Origin: JAFAXD01 sp963760435
GTDB lineage: Bacteria; Pseudomonadota; Alphaproteobacteria; Rhizobiales; Xanthobacteraceae
Assembly: GCA_963760435.1 (NCBI GenBank)
Contig: CAVXDE010000027.1
Coordinates: forward strand, 1-64,000
DNA: 64,000 nt
Reading direction: 5' to 3'
Shown here: one piece after another, positions 9,220 through 18,670 of the stretch
How positions within the stretch are numbered: position 1 is the first letter of the stretch
Layout: every line of letters begins with the position of its first letter
The notes under the pieces: model-generated
What the model saw: only the letters and a program-made list of their open reading frames with translations
Databases searched by the model: none
Told to the model about the DNA's origin: nothing
Program-made: the position numbers and the translations under genes

Positions 9220-9909
9220 TTAGACGGCGAGGAAGCGCGCGATCGCCGCTTCATCGACACCGTCGCGCGTCGCCGAATGAACGATGCGGCCGTTCTCCAT
9301 CACCAGGATGCGGTCGGCGACATCGAGCACGAAGCTCAGCAACTGTTCGCACACCACGATGCACATGTTGGTCATGTCGCGGATCTGGCGTAGCACGCGG
9401 GCAATGTCCTTGATGATGGATGGCTGGATGCCCTCGGTCGGCTCGTCGAGCAGCAGGATCTTCGGATCGCTGGCGAGCGCGCGGGCGATGGCGAGCTGCT
9501 GCTGCTGGCCGCCGGAGAGATTGCCGCCGCGCCGCTTCTCGAATTCCTTGAGGATCGGGAACAGGACGAAGATCTCGTGCGGGATCAGCGTCTTTCCCGT
9601 CACCACCAGGCCGGTCTCGATGTTCTCGCGCACCGTCATGGTGCCGAAGATCTGCCGCCCTTGCGGCACGTAGGCGAGCCCGCGCGCGACCCGCGCATGA
9701 CTCGCGAGGGTGCTGACGTCTTTGCCGTCGACCTTCACCTCGCCGGAGCGCGGCGGGATGATGCCGATCAACGATTTCATCAAGGTCGATTTGCCCATGC
9801 CGTTACGCCCGACGACGGCGACGATCTCGCCCGGTGCCACGGAAAAATCGACGTTGTGCAGCACCTCGCTCTGGCCGTAGGCGGCGCTGAGGTTATGTAC
9901 GTCAAGCAT
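9220..9909 (-). CDS. urtE: Urea/short-chain amide ABC transporter ATPase UrtE
   Basis: This is a 229-residue ATP-binding subunit of the branched-chain amino acid/urea (HAAT) ABC family. Walker A is GRNGMGKST at residues 34-42, the signature is LSGGQQQQLAIARAL, and Walker B is ILLLDEPTEGIQPSI. The EGIQPSII wording is typical of UrtE as opposed to LivF. It is the fifth gene of urtABCDE, 18 bases after urtD, and precedes fmdA. The reading frame is intact. Confidence 0.9.
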   Translation of the reverse strand: MLDVHNLSAAYGQSEVLHNVDFSVAPGEIVAVVGRNGMGKSTLMKSLIGIIPPRSGEVKVDGKDVSTLASHARVARGLAYVPQGRQIFGTMTVRENIETGLVVTGKTLIPHEIFVLFPILKEFEKRRGGNLSGGQQQQLAIARALASDPKILLLDEPTEGIQPSIIKDIARVLRQIRDMTNMCIVVCEQLLSFVLDVADRILVMENGRIVHSATRDGVDEAAIARFLAV

Positions 9910-9927
9910 GGTGCGCCTCCGTTGGGA

Positions 9928-10675
9928 TCAATGCCCGAGATACACTTCCTGGACCTTGGGATTGGCCTGGATCGCCTCCATGCTGCCCTCGGCCAGCACC
10001 TTGCCCTGGTGCAGCACCGTGACCCGGTGCGCGATCGACTCGACGAACTTCATGTCGTGCTCGATCACGATCACCGAGCGGTTCTTGATGATTTCCTTGA
10101 GCAGCTCCGCGGTTTTTCGCCGCTCCGACACGCTCATGCCGGCGACCGGCTCGTCGAGCATCAGGAGTTCCGGATCCTGGATCAGCAACATGCCGATCTC
10201 GAGCCACTGCTTCTGGCCGTGGCTCAAGGTCTCGGCGAGACGGTCGATGTGGTCGCCGAGGAAGATCATGCGCGCGACCTCGTGCACGCGCGCGATGATC
10301 TCCTCGCTGCGCTTCCAGAACAGCGCGCCGGTCACGTTGCGGCCGCGCGGAAACGAAATCTCCAGGTTCTCGAACACGGTCAGATCTTCGTAGATCGACG
10401 GGGTCTGGAACTTGCGGCCGATCCCGAGCTTGACGATCTCGTGCTCCTTGAGCCCACCGATGTACTGGTTCTTGAAGCTGATCGCGCCTTCGGTCGCCCG
10501 GGTGCGGCCGCAGATCAGGTCGAGCACCGTGGTCTTGCCGGCCCCGTTGGGCCCGATGATCACGCGCAGCTCGCCCTTGTCGATGTAGAGGCTGAGATCA
10601 TTGACCGCCTTGAAGCCATCGAACGAGACGCTCACGCCTTCGACGCGCGAGCACGAAATCGGTGTTGTTGGGCAT
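9928..10675 (-). CDS. urtD: Urea/short-chain amide ABC transporter ATPase UrtD (frame break near the 5' end)
   Basis: This is the second ATPase of the urt system. Walker A is GPNGAGKT, the signature is LSHGQKQWLEIGMLL (the SHGQKQWLEIG wording is characteristic of UrtD), and Walker B is LLMLDEPVAGMS. The continuous frame starts at an internal ATG (10635, MSVSFDGFKAVND). The natural N-terminus MPNNTDFVLA at 10675 lies in another frame and joins as VEGVSVSFDGF once one base near 10648 is removed. The whole gene would then encode about 248 residues. It sits 11 bases downstream of urtC. Confidence 0.88.
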
Positions 10676-10686
10676 GTCGCGCTCCC

Positions 10687-11823
10687 CTATTCGGCCGGCG
10701 CAGGCGCTCGGCTGAGCCGGCGGGCGCTTCGCGCCGCGCCCGATAGACGGCCAATCCAGGGCAGCAGCTGATCGGTGACGAGCCCGGCGAGCCCGCGCGG
10801 GAACAGCAGCACCACCGCGATGAACAGGCCGCCCATGAAGAACAGCCACAGCTCGGGGAAACTCTCGGAGAACAGGGTCTTGCCCCAGTTCACCAGCAGC
10901 GTGCCGACGACGGCGCCGATGATCGATTGCCGCCCACCGACCGCGCAGAAGATCACCATCTCGATCGACGGCACGATGCCGACGAAGGACGGCGACATGA
11001 ACCCGACCTGCAGGGTGAACATGGCGCCGCCGATCGCCGCGATGGCGGAAGCGAGGCAGAACACGAAGACCTTGAAGTTGGCGACGTCGTAGCCGGAGAA
11101 GCGCACCCGCTCCTCCTTGTCGCGCATCGCGACCAGAATGCGGCCGAGCTTGCTCGCCAGCACGAAGCGAACCAGGAACATCGAGCCGAACAGAGCGCCG
11201 CAGCACACGAAGTAGAGGATGTACTTGGCGTGGTCGGTGCGGATGTCCCAGCCGAGCAGCGTGCGCAGGTCGGTGATGCCGTTGATGCCGCCGGTGTAGC
11301 CCTGGCGGCCGATGATCAGGATGGTCAGCATCGCCGCCATCGCCTGGGTGATGATGGCGAAGTAGACGCCGCCCACCCGGCGCTTGAACATCGCGATGCC
11401 GAGGATGAAGGCCGCAAGCGATCGGCACCAGCGATGACGGCGATCAGCGCCAACGGAAGGGATTTGAACGGGACCCAGAAAAACGGCAGTTCGGTCAGCT
11501 GGTTCCAGTCCATGAAGTCGGGAATGCCGGGCGTCGACTGGATCTTGGTGTTGGCGACGCTCGAAGCCTCGAGCTTGAGGAACATCGCCATGCAGTAGCC
11601 GCCGAGCCCGAAGAACACCCCCTGCCCCAGGCTCAGAATGCCGGTGTAGCCCCAGCACAGCCACCAAGCCCGACGGCGACGAACGCGTAGGTCAGATATT
11701 TGCCGACCAGGTTGAGGCGGAAGATGTCGAGCGACAGCGGCAGCACGACCACGAGCAGCAGCGCCAGGACCGCGAAGCCGATGAGCTCGATGTTGCGATT
11801 GTTTGGTCAATGATTGCGGACAT
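10687..11823 (-). pseudogene. urtC: Urea/short-chain amide ABC transporter permease UrtC, frameshifted
   Basis: This is an integral-membrane permease of the LivM/UrtC type. It starts at 11823 (MSAIIDQTIA...) and ends at 10687. Three single-base breaks are needed, near 11795, 11665 and 11420. Family stretches in the different frames include LWGYTGILSLGQGVFFGLGGY, FKRRVGGVYFAIITQAMAAM, GRQGYTGGINGITDLR and GGRQSIIGAVVGTLLVNWGK. The last two resemble UrtC more than LivM. The total is about 378 residues, a normal length. Because the flanking urtE and fmdA are intact and every segment still looks conserved, sequencing error is more likely than true loss. Confidence 0.85.
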
Positions 11824-11840
11824 GGAGTTACTTTCCGCCG

Positions 11841-12766
11841 TCACTTTCTGACCTTGAGGACGAACAGACCCTGCGGGCGCAGCATGAGCAGGCCGATGAC
11901 GATCAGGAGCGTGATGACCTTGGCCATCGATCCGGTGAGGAAGAACTCCAAGGTCGATTGCGACTGGCGATGGTGAAGGCCGAGGCGATGGTGCCGAGCA
12001 GGCTCTGCGCACCGCCGAACACGACGACCAGGAAGGTGTCGACGATGTAGAGCTGACCGGCGGTCGGACTGGTCGAGCCGATCGTGGTGAAGGCCGACGC
12101 CGGCGATGCCGGCGATGCCGCAGCCGAGCCCGAAGGTGAGCCGGTCGATGCGCCGCGTATCGATGCCGGCGGCGTCGGCCATGATGCGGTTGGCGACCAC
12201 CGCGCGCACCTGCAGGCCCCAGCGCGAGCGGAAGAGCAGCAGCGCCACGACGGCGGTGATGATCAACGTCAGCGTCATCACGAACAGGCCGTTGATCGGC
12301 ACCTCGATCGTGTCGGTGACCTGCAGCGAGCCCATCATCCAGTCGGGCAGCTGGACGCTGACCTCGCGCGCGCCGAAGATGGAGCGGAACGCCTGCTGCA
12401 TGATCAGGCTCAGGCCCCAGGTCGCGAGCAGGGTGTCGAGCGGGCGCTTGTAGAGGCGCCGGATCAGCAGCCATTCGACCGCAAGCCCGACCGCGCCGGA
12501 GACAATGAACGCGACCAGCATGGCGACGAAGAAGTAGCCGGCGAAGGCCGCGGCGCGTAGGTCTGAAACAGATGCGAGAAGAGGTAGGTCATGTAGGCGC
12601 CGATGGTCATGAACTCGCCGTGCGCCATGTTGATGACGCCCATCTGGCCGAAGATGATGGCCAGCCCGAGCGCCATCAGCAGGAACACCGAGAACAGGAT
12701 CAGGCCGGCGAACCCCTGCATCGCCAAGATCGAACCGATCTCGCCGAGCGAATAACCCATGAACAT
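11841..12766 (-). pseudogene. urtB: Urea/short-chain amide ABC transporter permease UrtB, frameshifted
   Basis: This is the first permease of the urt system (LivH/UrtB type). It starts at 12766 with MFMGYSLGEIGSILAMQGFA and ends at 11841 with GLLMLRPQGLFVLKVRK. Conserved segments are LGLAIIFGQMGVINMAHGEF, TLLATWGLSLIMQQAFRSIF, WGLQVRAVVANRIMADAAGI and STLEFFLTGSMAKVITLL. Three one-base breaks are required, near 12556, 12090 and 11960. For example, GIAGVG near 12090 continues as FTTIGSTSPTAGQLYIVD in another frame. The total length is about 308 residues as expected. Confidence 0.85.
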
Positions 12767-12870
12767 GATGCGGCTCCTGCGTGTTGCACGGCAGTATCTC
12801 GGAAACGCGGGTCACCTCGGCGGTTCGCCCCGGCGCCGCGTTGACGCGCCAGGCAGAGCGTGCGGAAGAC

Positions 12871-14136
12871 TCACTGGTAGCCCTTGGGGAACGGATTCGG
12901 CTCGATCAGGTCGGCGGTCTCGTAGATCACGTCGTACTGGCCGTCGGTGCGGGCGCGGCCGACGCGCGTCTTGCTCCAGAGGTGATGGTTCTCGTGGATG
13001 CGCACGTAGCCTTCGGGCGCGCCCTTGAACTCGACGCCCGGCGAGGCAGCGACGACCTTGTCGACGTCGAAGCTGCCGGCCTTCTCGACGGCGAGCTTCC
13101 ACAGCCACGGCCCCAGATAGGCCGCCTGCGTGACGTCGCCGATCACGGTCTTGTCGCCCCACATCTTGTTGAAGGCCGGCGACGAACGCCTTGTTGTTCG
13201 CGTTGTCGAGCGACTGGAAATACTTCATGCACGCATAGAAGCCGACGATGTTCTCGCCGCCGATGCCGACGATCTCGTCCTCGGTGACCGAGATGGTCAG
13301 CAGGGTCTGCTTGGCGAGGTCGATGCCGGCCGCCTTGAGCTGCTTGTAGAAGGCGACGTTCGAGCCGCCGACGATGATCGCGTAGATCACGTCCGGCTTG
13401 GTGAGCTTGATCTTGTTGATGACGGAATCGAACTGGGTGTGGCCGAGCGGGAAGTACTCCTCGCCGACGACCTTGAGCTTGAGCACGTTCTCGATGTGCT
13501 TGCGCGCGATCTTGTTCGACGTGCGCGGCCAGATGTAGTCGGAGCCGATCAGATAGAAGGTCTTGGCGCCCTTCTCCTTCTCCACCCAGTCGAGGCCGGC
13601 GAGGATCTGCTGGGTCGCTTCCTGGCCGGTGTAGATCACGTTCTTCGACTGCTCGAGGCCTTCGTAGAAGGTCGGGTAGTAGAGCAGGCCGTTGTCCTGC
13701 TCGAACACCGGCAGCACGGCCTTGCGCGAGGCCGAGGTCCAGCAGCCGAACACGCGACGCGCACTTGTCGTTGACCAGCAGCTTCTTGGCCTTCTCGGCG
13801 AAGGTCGGCCAGTCGCTGGCGCCGTCCTCCTGGATGAACTTGATCTTGCGGCCGAGCACGCCGCCCGGCTGCGTTGATCTGGTCGATGGCGAGCTGCTCG
13901 GCCTCGACCGAGCCGGTCTCGCTGATCGCCATGGTGCCGGTGACGGAGTGCAGGATGCCGACGGTGACGTCGGTGTCGGTGACGGCGAGCCCGGTCGTGT
14001 TCACTTGCGCGGTCGGAAAGGCGTCGGCCCACGCCCGCGGCGGCAGCAGCGACGCTACCGAGGCGGCGGCAGTTCCAAGCAACAGCTTGCGCCGCAACGG
14101 GGACTCAAGGCCGTCAGGCCGTTTTTCCAGGGACAT
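12871..14136 (-). pseudogene. urtA: Urea/short-chain amide ABC transporter substrate-binding protein UrtA, frameshifted
   Basis: This is the periplasmic binding protein of the urt system, a type I periplasmic binding fold of about 421 residues. It starts at 14136 (MSLEKRPDGLESPLRRKLLL) and carries a twin-arginine-type signal peptide, ending near PRAWA. Conserved family text includes VTVGILHSVTGTMAISETGS, KNVIYTGQEATQQILAGLDW, YLIGSDYIWPRTSNKIARKH and DKTVIGDVTQAAYLGPWLWK. Three single-base breaks are needed, near 13865, 13755 and 13175; near 13175 VAG continues as FNKMWGDKTVIGD. It is the first gene of the operon and is divergent from the permease-kinase gene. Confidence 0.87.
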
Positions 14137-14498
14137 GTAAAGCCTCGCACCAGGGAGTTTCTGTGGGGAGCGACTCGCGTCGCAGGCGGTGTCCCGAGGC
14201 TGGCCGATATTGCTGCACCGCAGCATACGTCAAACGACGTATTCGCCTACGCGGAATAGCGCATCACAATGCTAATCGTTCGGGGAGACGGGGCGAGGAA
14301 CTGCAGTGCCGGGCAATCAACGTCGCTGCATCATTTTGCGGCGCACAGTGGCGCGTTTTTGGCCGCGCCCCGGCTGCGGCCGCAACGTAGAGTTTCGACG
14401 TCGGAATGCGCTCGAGCAGCCGCGGTCAGCGGCGCTCAGGAGGAACGCCACCTGGAGAGCAGGAGCACGCATGCGATAGACCTGACAGATCGGCGGCC
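14137..14498. promoter_or_regulatory. Divergent regulatory region between urtA and the permease-kinase gene
   Basis: This is 362 bases without a gene, between two divergent transcription units. It contains two adjacent dyads: TGCTGCACCGCAGCA at about 14212-14226, and ATACGT/ACGTAT arms at 14225-14230 and 14237-14242 with a 6-base spacer. A strong AGGAGG at about 14439-14444 precedes ATG CGA TAG at 14471, a two-codon reading frame just upstream of the kinase start at 14499. These dyads are candidate operators for the LuxR-type regulator encoded at 17674. That is inferred from position only. Confidence 0.45.
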
Positions 14499-17400
14499 AT
14501 GACAGCGCAGCAACGAATTGTCCGCGTGCGACGCAACTATAATCGCTGGGTCGCGAACGAGACGCTTGAGGACTACGCGCTCCGCTTCACCGCCAAGAAG
14601 GCGCGCAAGTGGTCGAGCTTCCGGGTCGCCAACACCGCCATCGGCGCGATCTCGTTCCTGGCGTTGGAAGCAATCGGCGGCGCCATCACCATCAACTACG
14701 GCTTTGCCAACGCGAGCGCCGCGATCCTGGTGGTCGGCTCAGTCATCTTTCTCACCGGACTGCCGATCGCCTACTACGCGGCCAAGTACGGCGTCGATAT
14801 CGATCTCCTCACCCGCGGCGCCGGGTTCGGCTATATCGGCTCGACCATTACGTCGCTGATCTACGCGTCCTTCACATTCCTGTTCTTTGCCATCGAGGCG
14901 GCGATCATGTCGCTTGCCCTGGAAATGTGCTTCGGCATTCCGCTGTTTGCCGGTTACGTCATTAGCTCGCTCGTGGTCATCCCGCTGGTGACGCACGGCA
15001 TCACCTTCATCAGCCGGTTTCAGCTCTGGACCCAGCCGATCTGGGCGGTGCTGCATCTCCTGCCATTCGCTTTCATCGCCGCACAGGATCTCGGCGCGTT
15101 TCATGAATGGACGCAGTTCGCCGGACTCGACCAAAACGGCAGCAGCCACTTCACCCTCATCTTGTTCGGCGCAGCCTCGACCGTCGCGTTCTCGCTCATT
15201 GCCCAGATCGGCGAGCAGGTCGATTTTCTCCGCTTCCTGCCGCCGGCCGAGGAACGACGGCGCGGCTGGTGGCTCGCGTATCTCTCGGCGGGGCCGGGCT
15301 GGATCATCCCGGGCATGCTCAAGCTGCTGGCTGGCTCCTTCCTCGCTTTCCTCGCCGTGGCGCACTTCGTGCCGGCAGACAAGGCCGCCGAGCCGACCCA
15401 AATGTATCTGGTCGCGTTCCACTACATGTTCAACTCGCCCGGGCTGGCGCTCGCCTTCACCGGCGCGTTTGTGATCATCTCGCAGATCAAGATCAACGTC
15501 ACCAACGCCTACGCGGGCTCGATTGCCTGGTCGAACTTCTTCTCGCGCCTGACCCACAGCCATCCCGGACGCGTGGTCTGGCTCGTGTTCAATGTCGCGA
15601 TCGCGCTGTTGCTGATGGAACTCGGCATCTTCAAGATGCTCGAGCACGCACTCGGCCTCTACTCCATCGTGGCGGTCGGCTGGGTTGGCGCGCTGGTCGC
15701 CGACCTCGTGATCAACAAGCCGCTCAAGCTCAGTCCGCCCGTGATCGAGTTCAAGCGCGCGCATCTCTACGACATCAACCCGGTCGGCGTCGGCGCCATG
15801 GTGCTCGCGGTCGCAGTCGGCATTGCCGCCTATTCGGGGATGTTCGGGCTCCTGCTGCAGTCGCTGGCGGCCTTCCTGGCGCTGGCGGTGGCCTTCATTG
15901 CGGCGCCGGCGATCGCTTATGCAACGAGTGGACGGTTCTACATCGCGCGCGCCCCGCGCAAGAGCTGGGAAGGCCAGACGACCGCCCGCTGCTCGATCTG
16001 CGAGCTCGAGTTCGAAGTCGAGGACATGGCGCAGTGCCCGGCCTATTCGGGCGCGATCTGTTCGCTGTGCTGCTCGCTGGAGACGCGCTGCCGCGATTGC
16101 TGCAAGCCCGATGCGCGGCTCACCAGCCAGGCCACGCACCTGCTCGACAAGGTGCTGCCCCGGCGGGTGATCACTGCCCTCAACACCGACGTCGGGCACT
16201 ATCTCGGCGTGCTTGCACTGTTCTGCGGCGTCATCGGCACCGTGCTCACGCTGGTGTATTTCCAGGTGTCGTTCGAGCCGGCAGGCGACCGGGGCGCGGT
16301 GAAATCAGCCCTGTGGGCGGTGTTCTTCGTGCTCTCGCTCATCTTCGGCGTCATCGCCTGGCTGTTCGTCCTCGCGCAGCAGAGCCGGCATGTGGCCGAG
16401 GAGGAATCGCGCCGCCAGACCGACTTGCTGATGCGCGAGATCGAGGCGCATAAGCGCACCGACGCCAAGCTGCAGCAGGCCAAAGAGAAGGCCGAGGCCG
16501 CCAGTCAGGCCAAGAGCCGTTATGTCGTGGGCCTGAGCCACGAGTTGCGCAACCCGCTCAACGCGATCCTCGGCTATTCGCTCATCCTGGAACGCGACAG
16601 CACCATCCCGGTGCGCCGCAAGGATGCCATCCAGGTCGTGCGACGGAGCGCCGAGCATCTGTCCGGATTGATCGACGGTTTGCTTGATATCTCGAAGATC
16701 GAAGCCGGCCGCTTCCAGCTCGATCGCCAGGAAGTGCGATTGCGCGACTTTCTCGACCAGCTGGTCGACATGTTTCGACTGCAGGCCGCCAACAAAGGCA
16801 TCGCCTTCCGCTTCCTCCCGGCAGAGACGCTGCCCGAGGTGGTCTACACGGACGAGAACCGCCTGCGCCAAGTGCTGATCAATCTGATCTCCAACGCCAT
16901 CAAGTTCACCGACAGCGGTCACGTGACGCTGCAGATCAAATACCGCAACCAAGTGGCGGAGCTCGCGGTCGAGGATTCCGGCATCGGCATTCATCCCGAT
17001 GACCTCGATCGCGTGTTCCGGCCGTTCGAGCGCGCCCGCAGCGGCCCGGCGCGCGCAGCGACCGGCACGGGGCTCGGCCTGACCATCACCAAGATGCTGG
17101 TGGAAACCATGGGCGGTGAGATCACAGTCGCCAGCACGCCGGGCACCGGCAGCACATTTCGGGTGAAGCTGCTGCTCTCGGAAGTCCCGCGCCCGCGCAC
17201 CATCGCAACTCCGGAGTCGCAGGTGCGCGGCTATACCGGCCCACCACAGACGATCCTGATCGTCGATGATGATCCAGTGCAGCGCGATTTGATTCGTCAG
17301 CTGCTCGAGCCGCTCGGGTTCACGGTCCTGACGGCTGCCAGCGGAGCCGAGTGCCTGAGCGTGGTCGAGCAACACAAGGTCCATCTCGTATTGCTGGACG

Positions 17401-17681
17401 TATCGATGCCGGAGATGGACGGCTGGGAGGTCGCCGATGCGCTGCACCGCGGCCTCGACGAGCGCCCTGCCATCGTCATGCTCTCGGCGCTGACCATGGA
17501 CAAATCCGCCGAAGTCAAACCCGATCGCCCGTTCGACCACTACCTGATCAAACCTGTCAACCTGCGCCAACTGATGGAAAAGCTGCATGCCCTTCTCGAC
17601 ATCGAATGGACTCATGCCGCGCCGGACGTACTTCCCGAAGCTGGGCAGCAAGCCGATCCCATTGCAGGCAGTCATGCATAA
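14499..17681 (+). CDS. NCS1-type permease fused to a hybrid sensor histidine kinase/response regulator
   Basis: This is a 1060-residue membrane protein. Residues 1 to about 485 resemble a nucleobase:cation symporter-1 permease with about 12 membrane helices (for example DIDLLTRGAGFGYIGSTITS and the helix starting RVVWLVFNVAIALLL). A Cys-rich segment follows at residues 498 to about 535 (CxxC, then C, CxxCC and CxxCC), a likely metal site. Next come two more helices (about 567-590 and 603-626), a coiled coil, HisKA with SHELRNPLNAILGYS (H681), HATPase_c (NLISNAIKFT, then GTGLGLTI near 855), and a receiver domain with phospho-acceptor D967 in LLDVSMPEMDGW. It overlaps the downstream regulator gene by 8 bases and is divergent from urtA. 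The likely role is sensing urea, an amide or a related compound through the permease domain (inference). The start at 14499 is uncertain; ATG 14406 is an in-frame alternative. Confidence 0.85.
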   Translation: MTAQQRIVRVRRNYNRWVANETLEDYALRFTAKKARKWSSFRVANTAIGAISFLALEAIGGAITINYGFANASAAILVVGSVIFLTGLPIAYYAAKYGVDIDLLTRGAGFGYIGSTITSLIYASFTFLFFAIEAAIMSLALEMCFGIPLFAGYVISSLVVIPLVTHGITFISRFQLWTQPIWAVLHLLPFAFIAAQDLGAFHEWTQFAGLDQNGSSHFTLILFGAASTVAFSLIAQIGEQVDFLRFLPPAEERRRGWWLAYLSAGPGWIIPGMLKLLAGSFLAFLAVAHFVPADKAAEPTQMYLVAFHYMFNSPGLALAFTGAFVIISQIKINVTNAYAGSIAWSNFFSRLTHSHPGRVVWLVFNVAIALLLMELGIFKMLEHALGLYSIVAVGWVGALVADLVINKPLKLSPPVIEFKRAHLYDINPVGVGAMVLAVAVGIAAYSGMFGLLLQSLAAFLALAVAFIAAPAIAYATSGRFYIARAPRKSWEGQTTARCSICELEFEVEDMAQCPAYSGAICSLCCSLETRCRDCCKPDARLTSQATHLLDKVLPRRVITALNTDVGHYLGVLALFCGVIGTVLTLVYFQVSFEPAGDRGAVKSALWAVFFVLSLIFGVIAWLFVLAQQSRHVAEEESRRQTDLLMREIEAHKRTDAKLQQAKEKAEAASQAKSRYVVGLSHELRNPLNAILGYSLILERDSTIPVRRKDAIQVVRRSAEHLSGLIDGLLDISKIEAGRFQLDRQEVRLRDFLDQLVDMFRLQAANKGIAFRFLPAETLPEVVYTDENRLRQVLINLISNAIKFTDSGHVTLQIKYRNQVAELAVEDSGIGIHPDDLDRVFRPFERARSGPARAATGTGLGLTITKMLVETMGGEITVASTPGTGSTFRVKLLLSEVPRPRTIATPESQVRGYTGPPQTILIVDDDPVQRDLIRQLLEPLGFTVLTAASGAECLSVVEQHKVHLVLLDVSMPEMDGWEVADALHRGLDERPAIVMLSALTMDKSAEVKPDRPFDHYLIKPVNLRQLMEKLHALLDIEWTHAAPDVLPEAGQQADPIAGSHA

Positions 17682-18585
17682 CAGCAGACCGCCCGACATC
17701 GTGCTGGTCGTCGACGACTCGCCGGATACGCTGAAAATGCTGACCGACGCGCTGAAAGACGCCGGCATGACCGTGCTCGTCGCCGTCGATGGCGAACAGG
17801 CGCTATCGATGGTGGAGAAGGTGTCGCCAGATGTGATCCTGATGGATGCGGTGATGCCAGGGATGGACGGGTTTGCGACGTGCCGGCGGCTCAAGGCCAA
17901 GGAGACGGTCACGCACGTGCCGGTTATTTTCATGACCGGCCTCTCCGAGACGGAAGACGTGGTGCACGGGCTCGAAGCTGGCGGCGTCGACTACGTCACC
18001 AAGCCGATCGTGCCCGATGAACTCCTCGCCCGCATTCGCGTGCACCTCGCCAATGCGCGCGCGGCGCATGGCGCACGCACGGCGCTCGATACGCTCGGCC
18101 GCGTGCTGCTGGCGGCGAACCGCGCCGGCGAGATGCTGTGGTGCACGCCGCAAGCCGCAAAGCTGCTGGCGCGCGCGTTCGGTGCGTTCGAAGCGAGCGA
18201 GTTCAAGCTCCCGCGCGAGGTGCGCGATTGGCTGCGCCGCGCCGAGGCCGGGCCGCTGCCCGACCCGATCCGCCTCGCCTCCCCGCTCAAGCTCAGTCTC
18301 GCCTATGTGGCGCAGATCAGCTCCGACGAGATCCTGTTGCGGCTCGTCGAAAGCGACCTCGGCGACGAGCAGGCGGCGCTGCGCGCCAAGCTCACGCTGA
18401 CGCAACGCGAGGCCGAGGTGCTGCTCTGGGTCGCGCGCGGCAAATCGAATCGCGACATCGCCGAGATCCTCACCCTCTCGCCGCGCACGGTGAACAAACA
18501 CCTGGAGCAGATCTACGCCAAGCTCGGCGTCGAGAACCGCACCTCCGCAGCGGCGCTGGCGATGCGCACGCTGGGCGGGCGCTGA
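17674..18585 (+). CDS. Response regulator, REC plus LuxR-type HTH
   Basis: This is a 303-residue two-component regulator. Receiver domain: VVDDSPDT acidic pocket, phospho-acceptor D58 in ILMDAVMPGMDG, and Lys in YVTKPI. A middle linker of about 100 residues is not recognised. The C-terminal LuxR/FixJ HTH is LTLTQREAEVLLWVARGKSN to the end. The start at 17674 (MHNSRPPDIVLVVDD) lies inside the end of the kinase gene, whose stop is at 17679-17681, so translation is probably coupled. It is very likely the DNA-binding partner of the permease-kinase, and by position a candidate controller of the divergent urt-fmd operon. Confidence 0.88.
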   Translation: MHNSRPPDIVLVVDDSPDTLKMLTDALKDAGMTVLVAVDGEQALSMVEKVSPDVILMDAVMPGMDGFATCRRLKAKETVTHVPVIFMTGLSETEDVVHGLEAGGVDYVTKPIVPDELLARIRVHLANARAAHGARTALDTLGRVLLAANRAGEMLWCTPQAAKLLARAFGAFEASEFKLPREVRDWLRRAEAGPLPDPIRLASPLKLSLAYVAQISSDEILLRLVESDLGDEQAALRAKLTLTQREAEVLLWVARGKSNRDIAEILTLSPRTVNKHLEQIYAKLGVENRTSAAALAMRTLGGR

Positions 18586-18670
18586 GGCCCAAGACCGCCG
18601 CCCTGATGGGCACAGCACTTGCATACCTGCCGATGAACGGGCCCCTTAACCAAATCGGCACGAACCAGCC

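Noticed and set aside
1..13900. Programmed ribosomal frameshifting
   Set aside because: Breaks occur many times per gene, in both directions, and without slippery heptamers or conserved positions.
14499..17681. Two separate genes (permease and kinase) fused by an error
   Set aside because: The frame is continuous, the linker has an ordered Cys-rich module, extra helices and a coiled coil, and the flanking sequence in this stretch shows no frame breaks.
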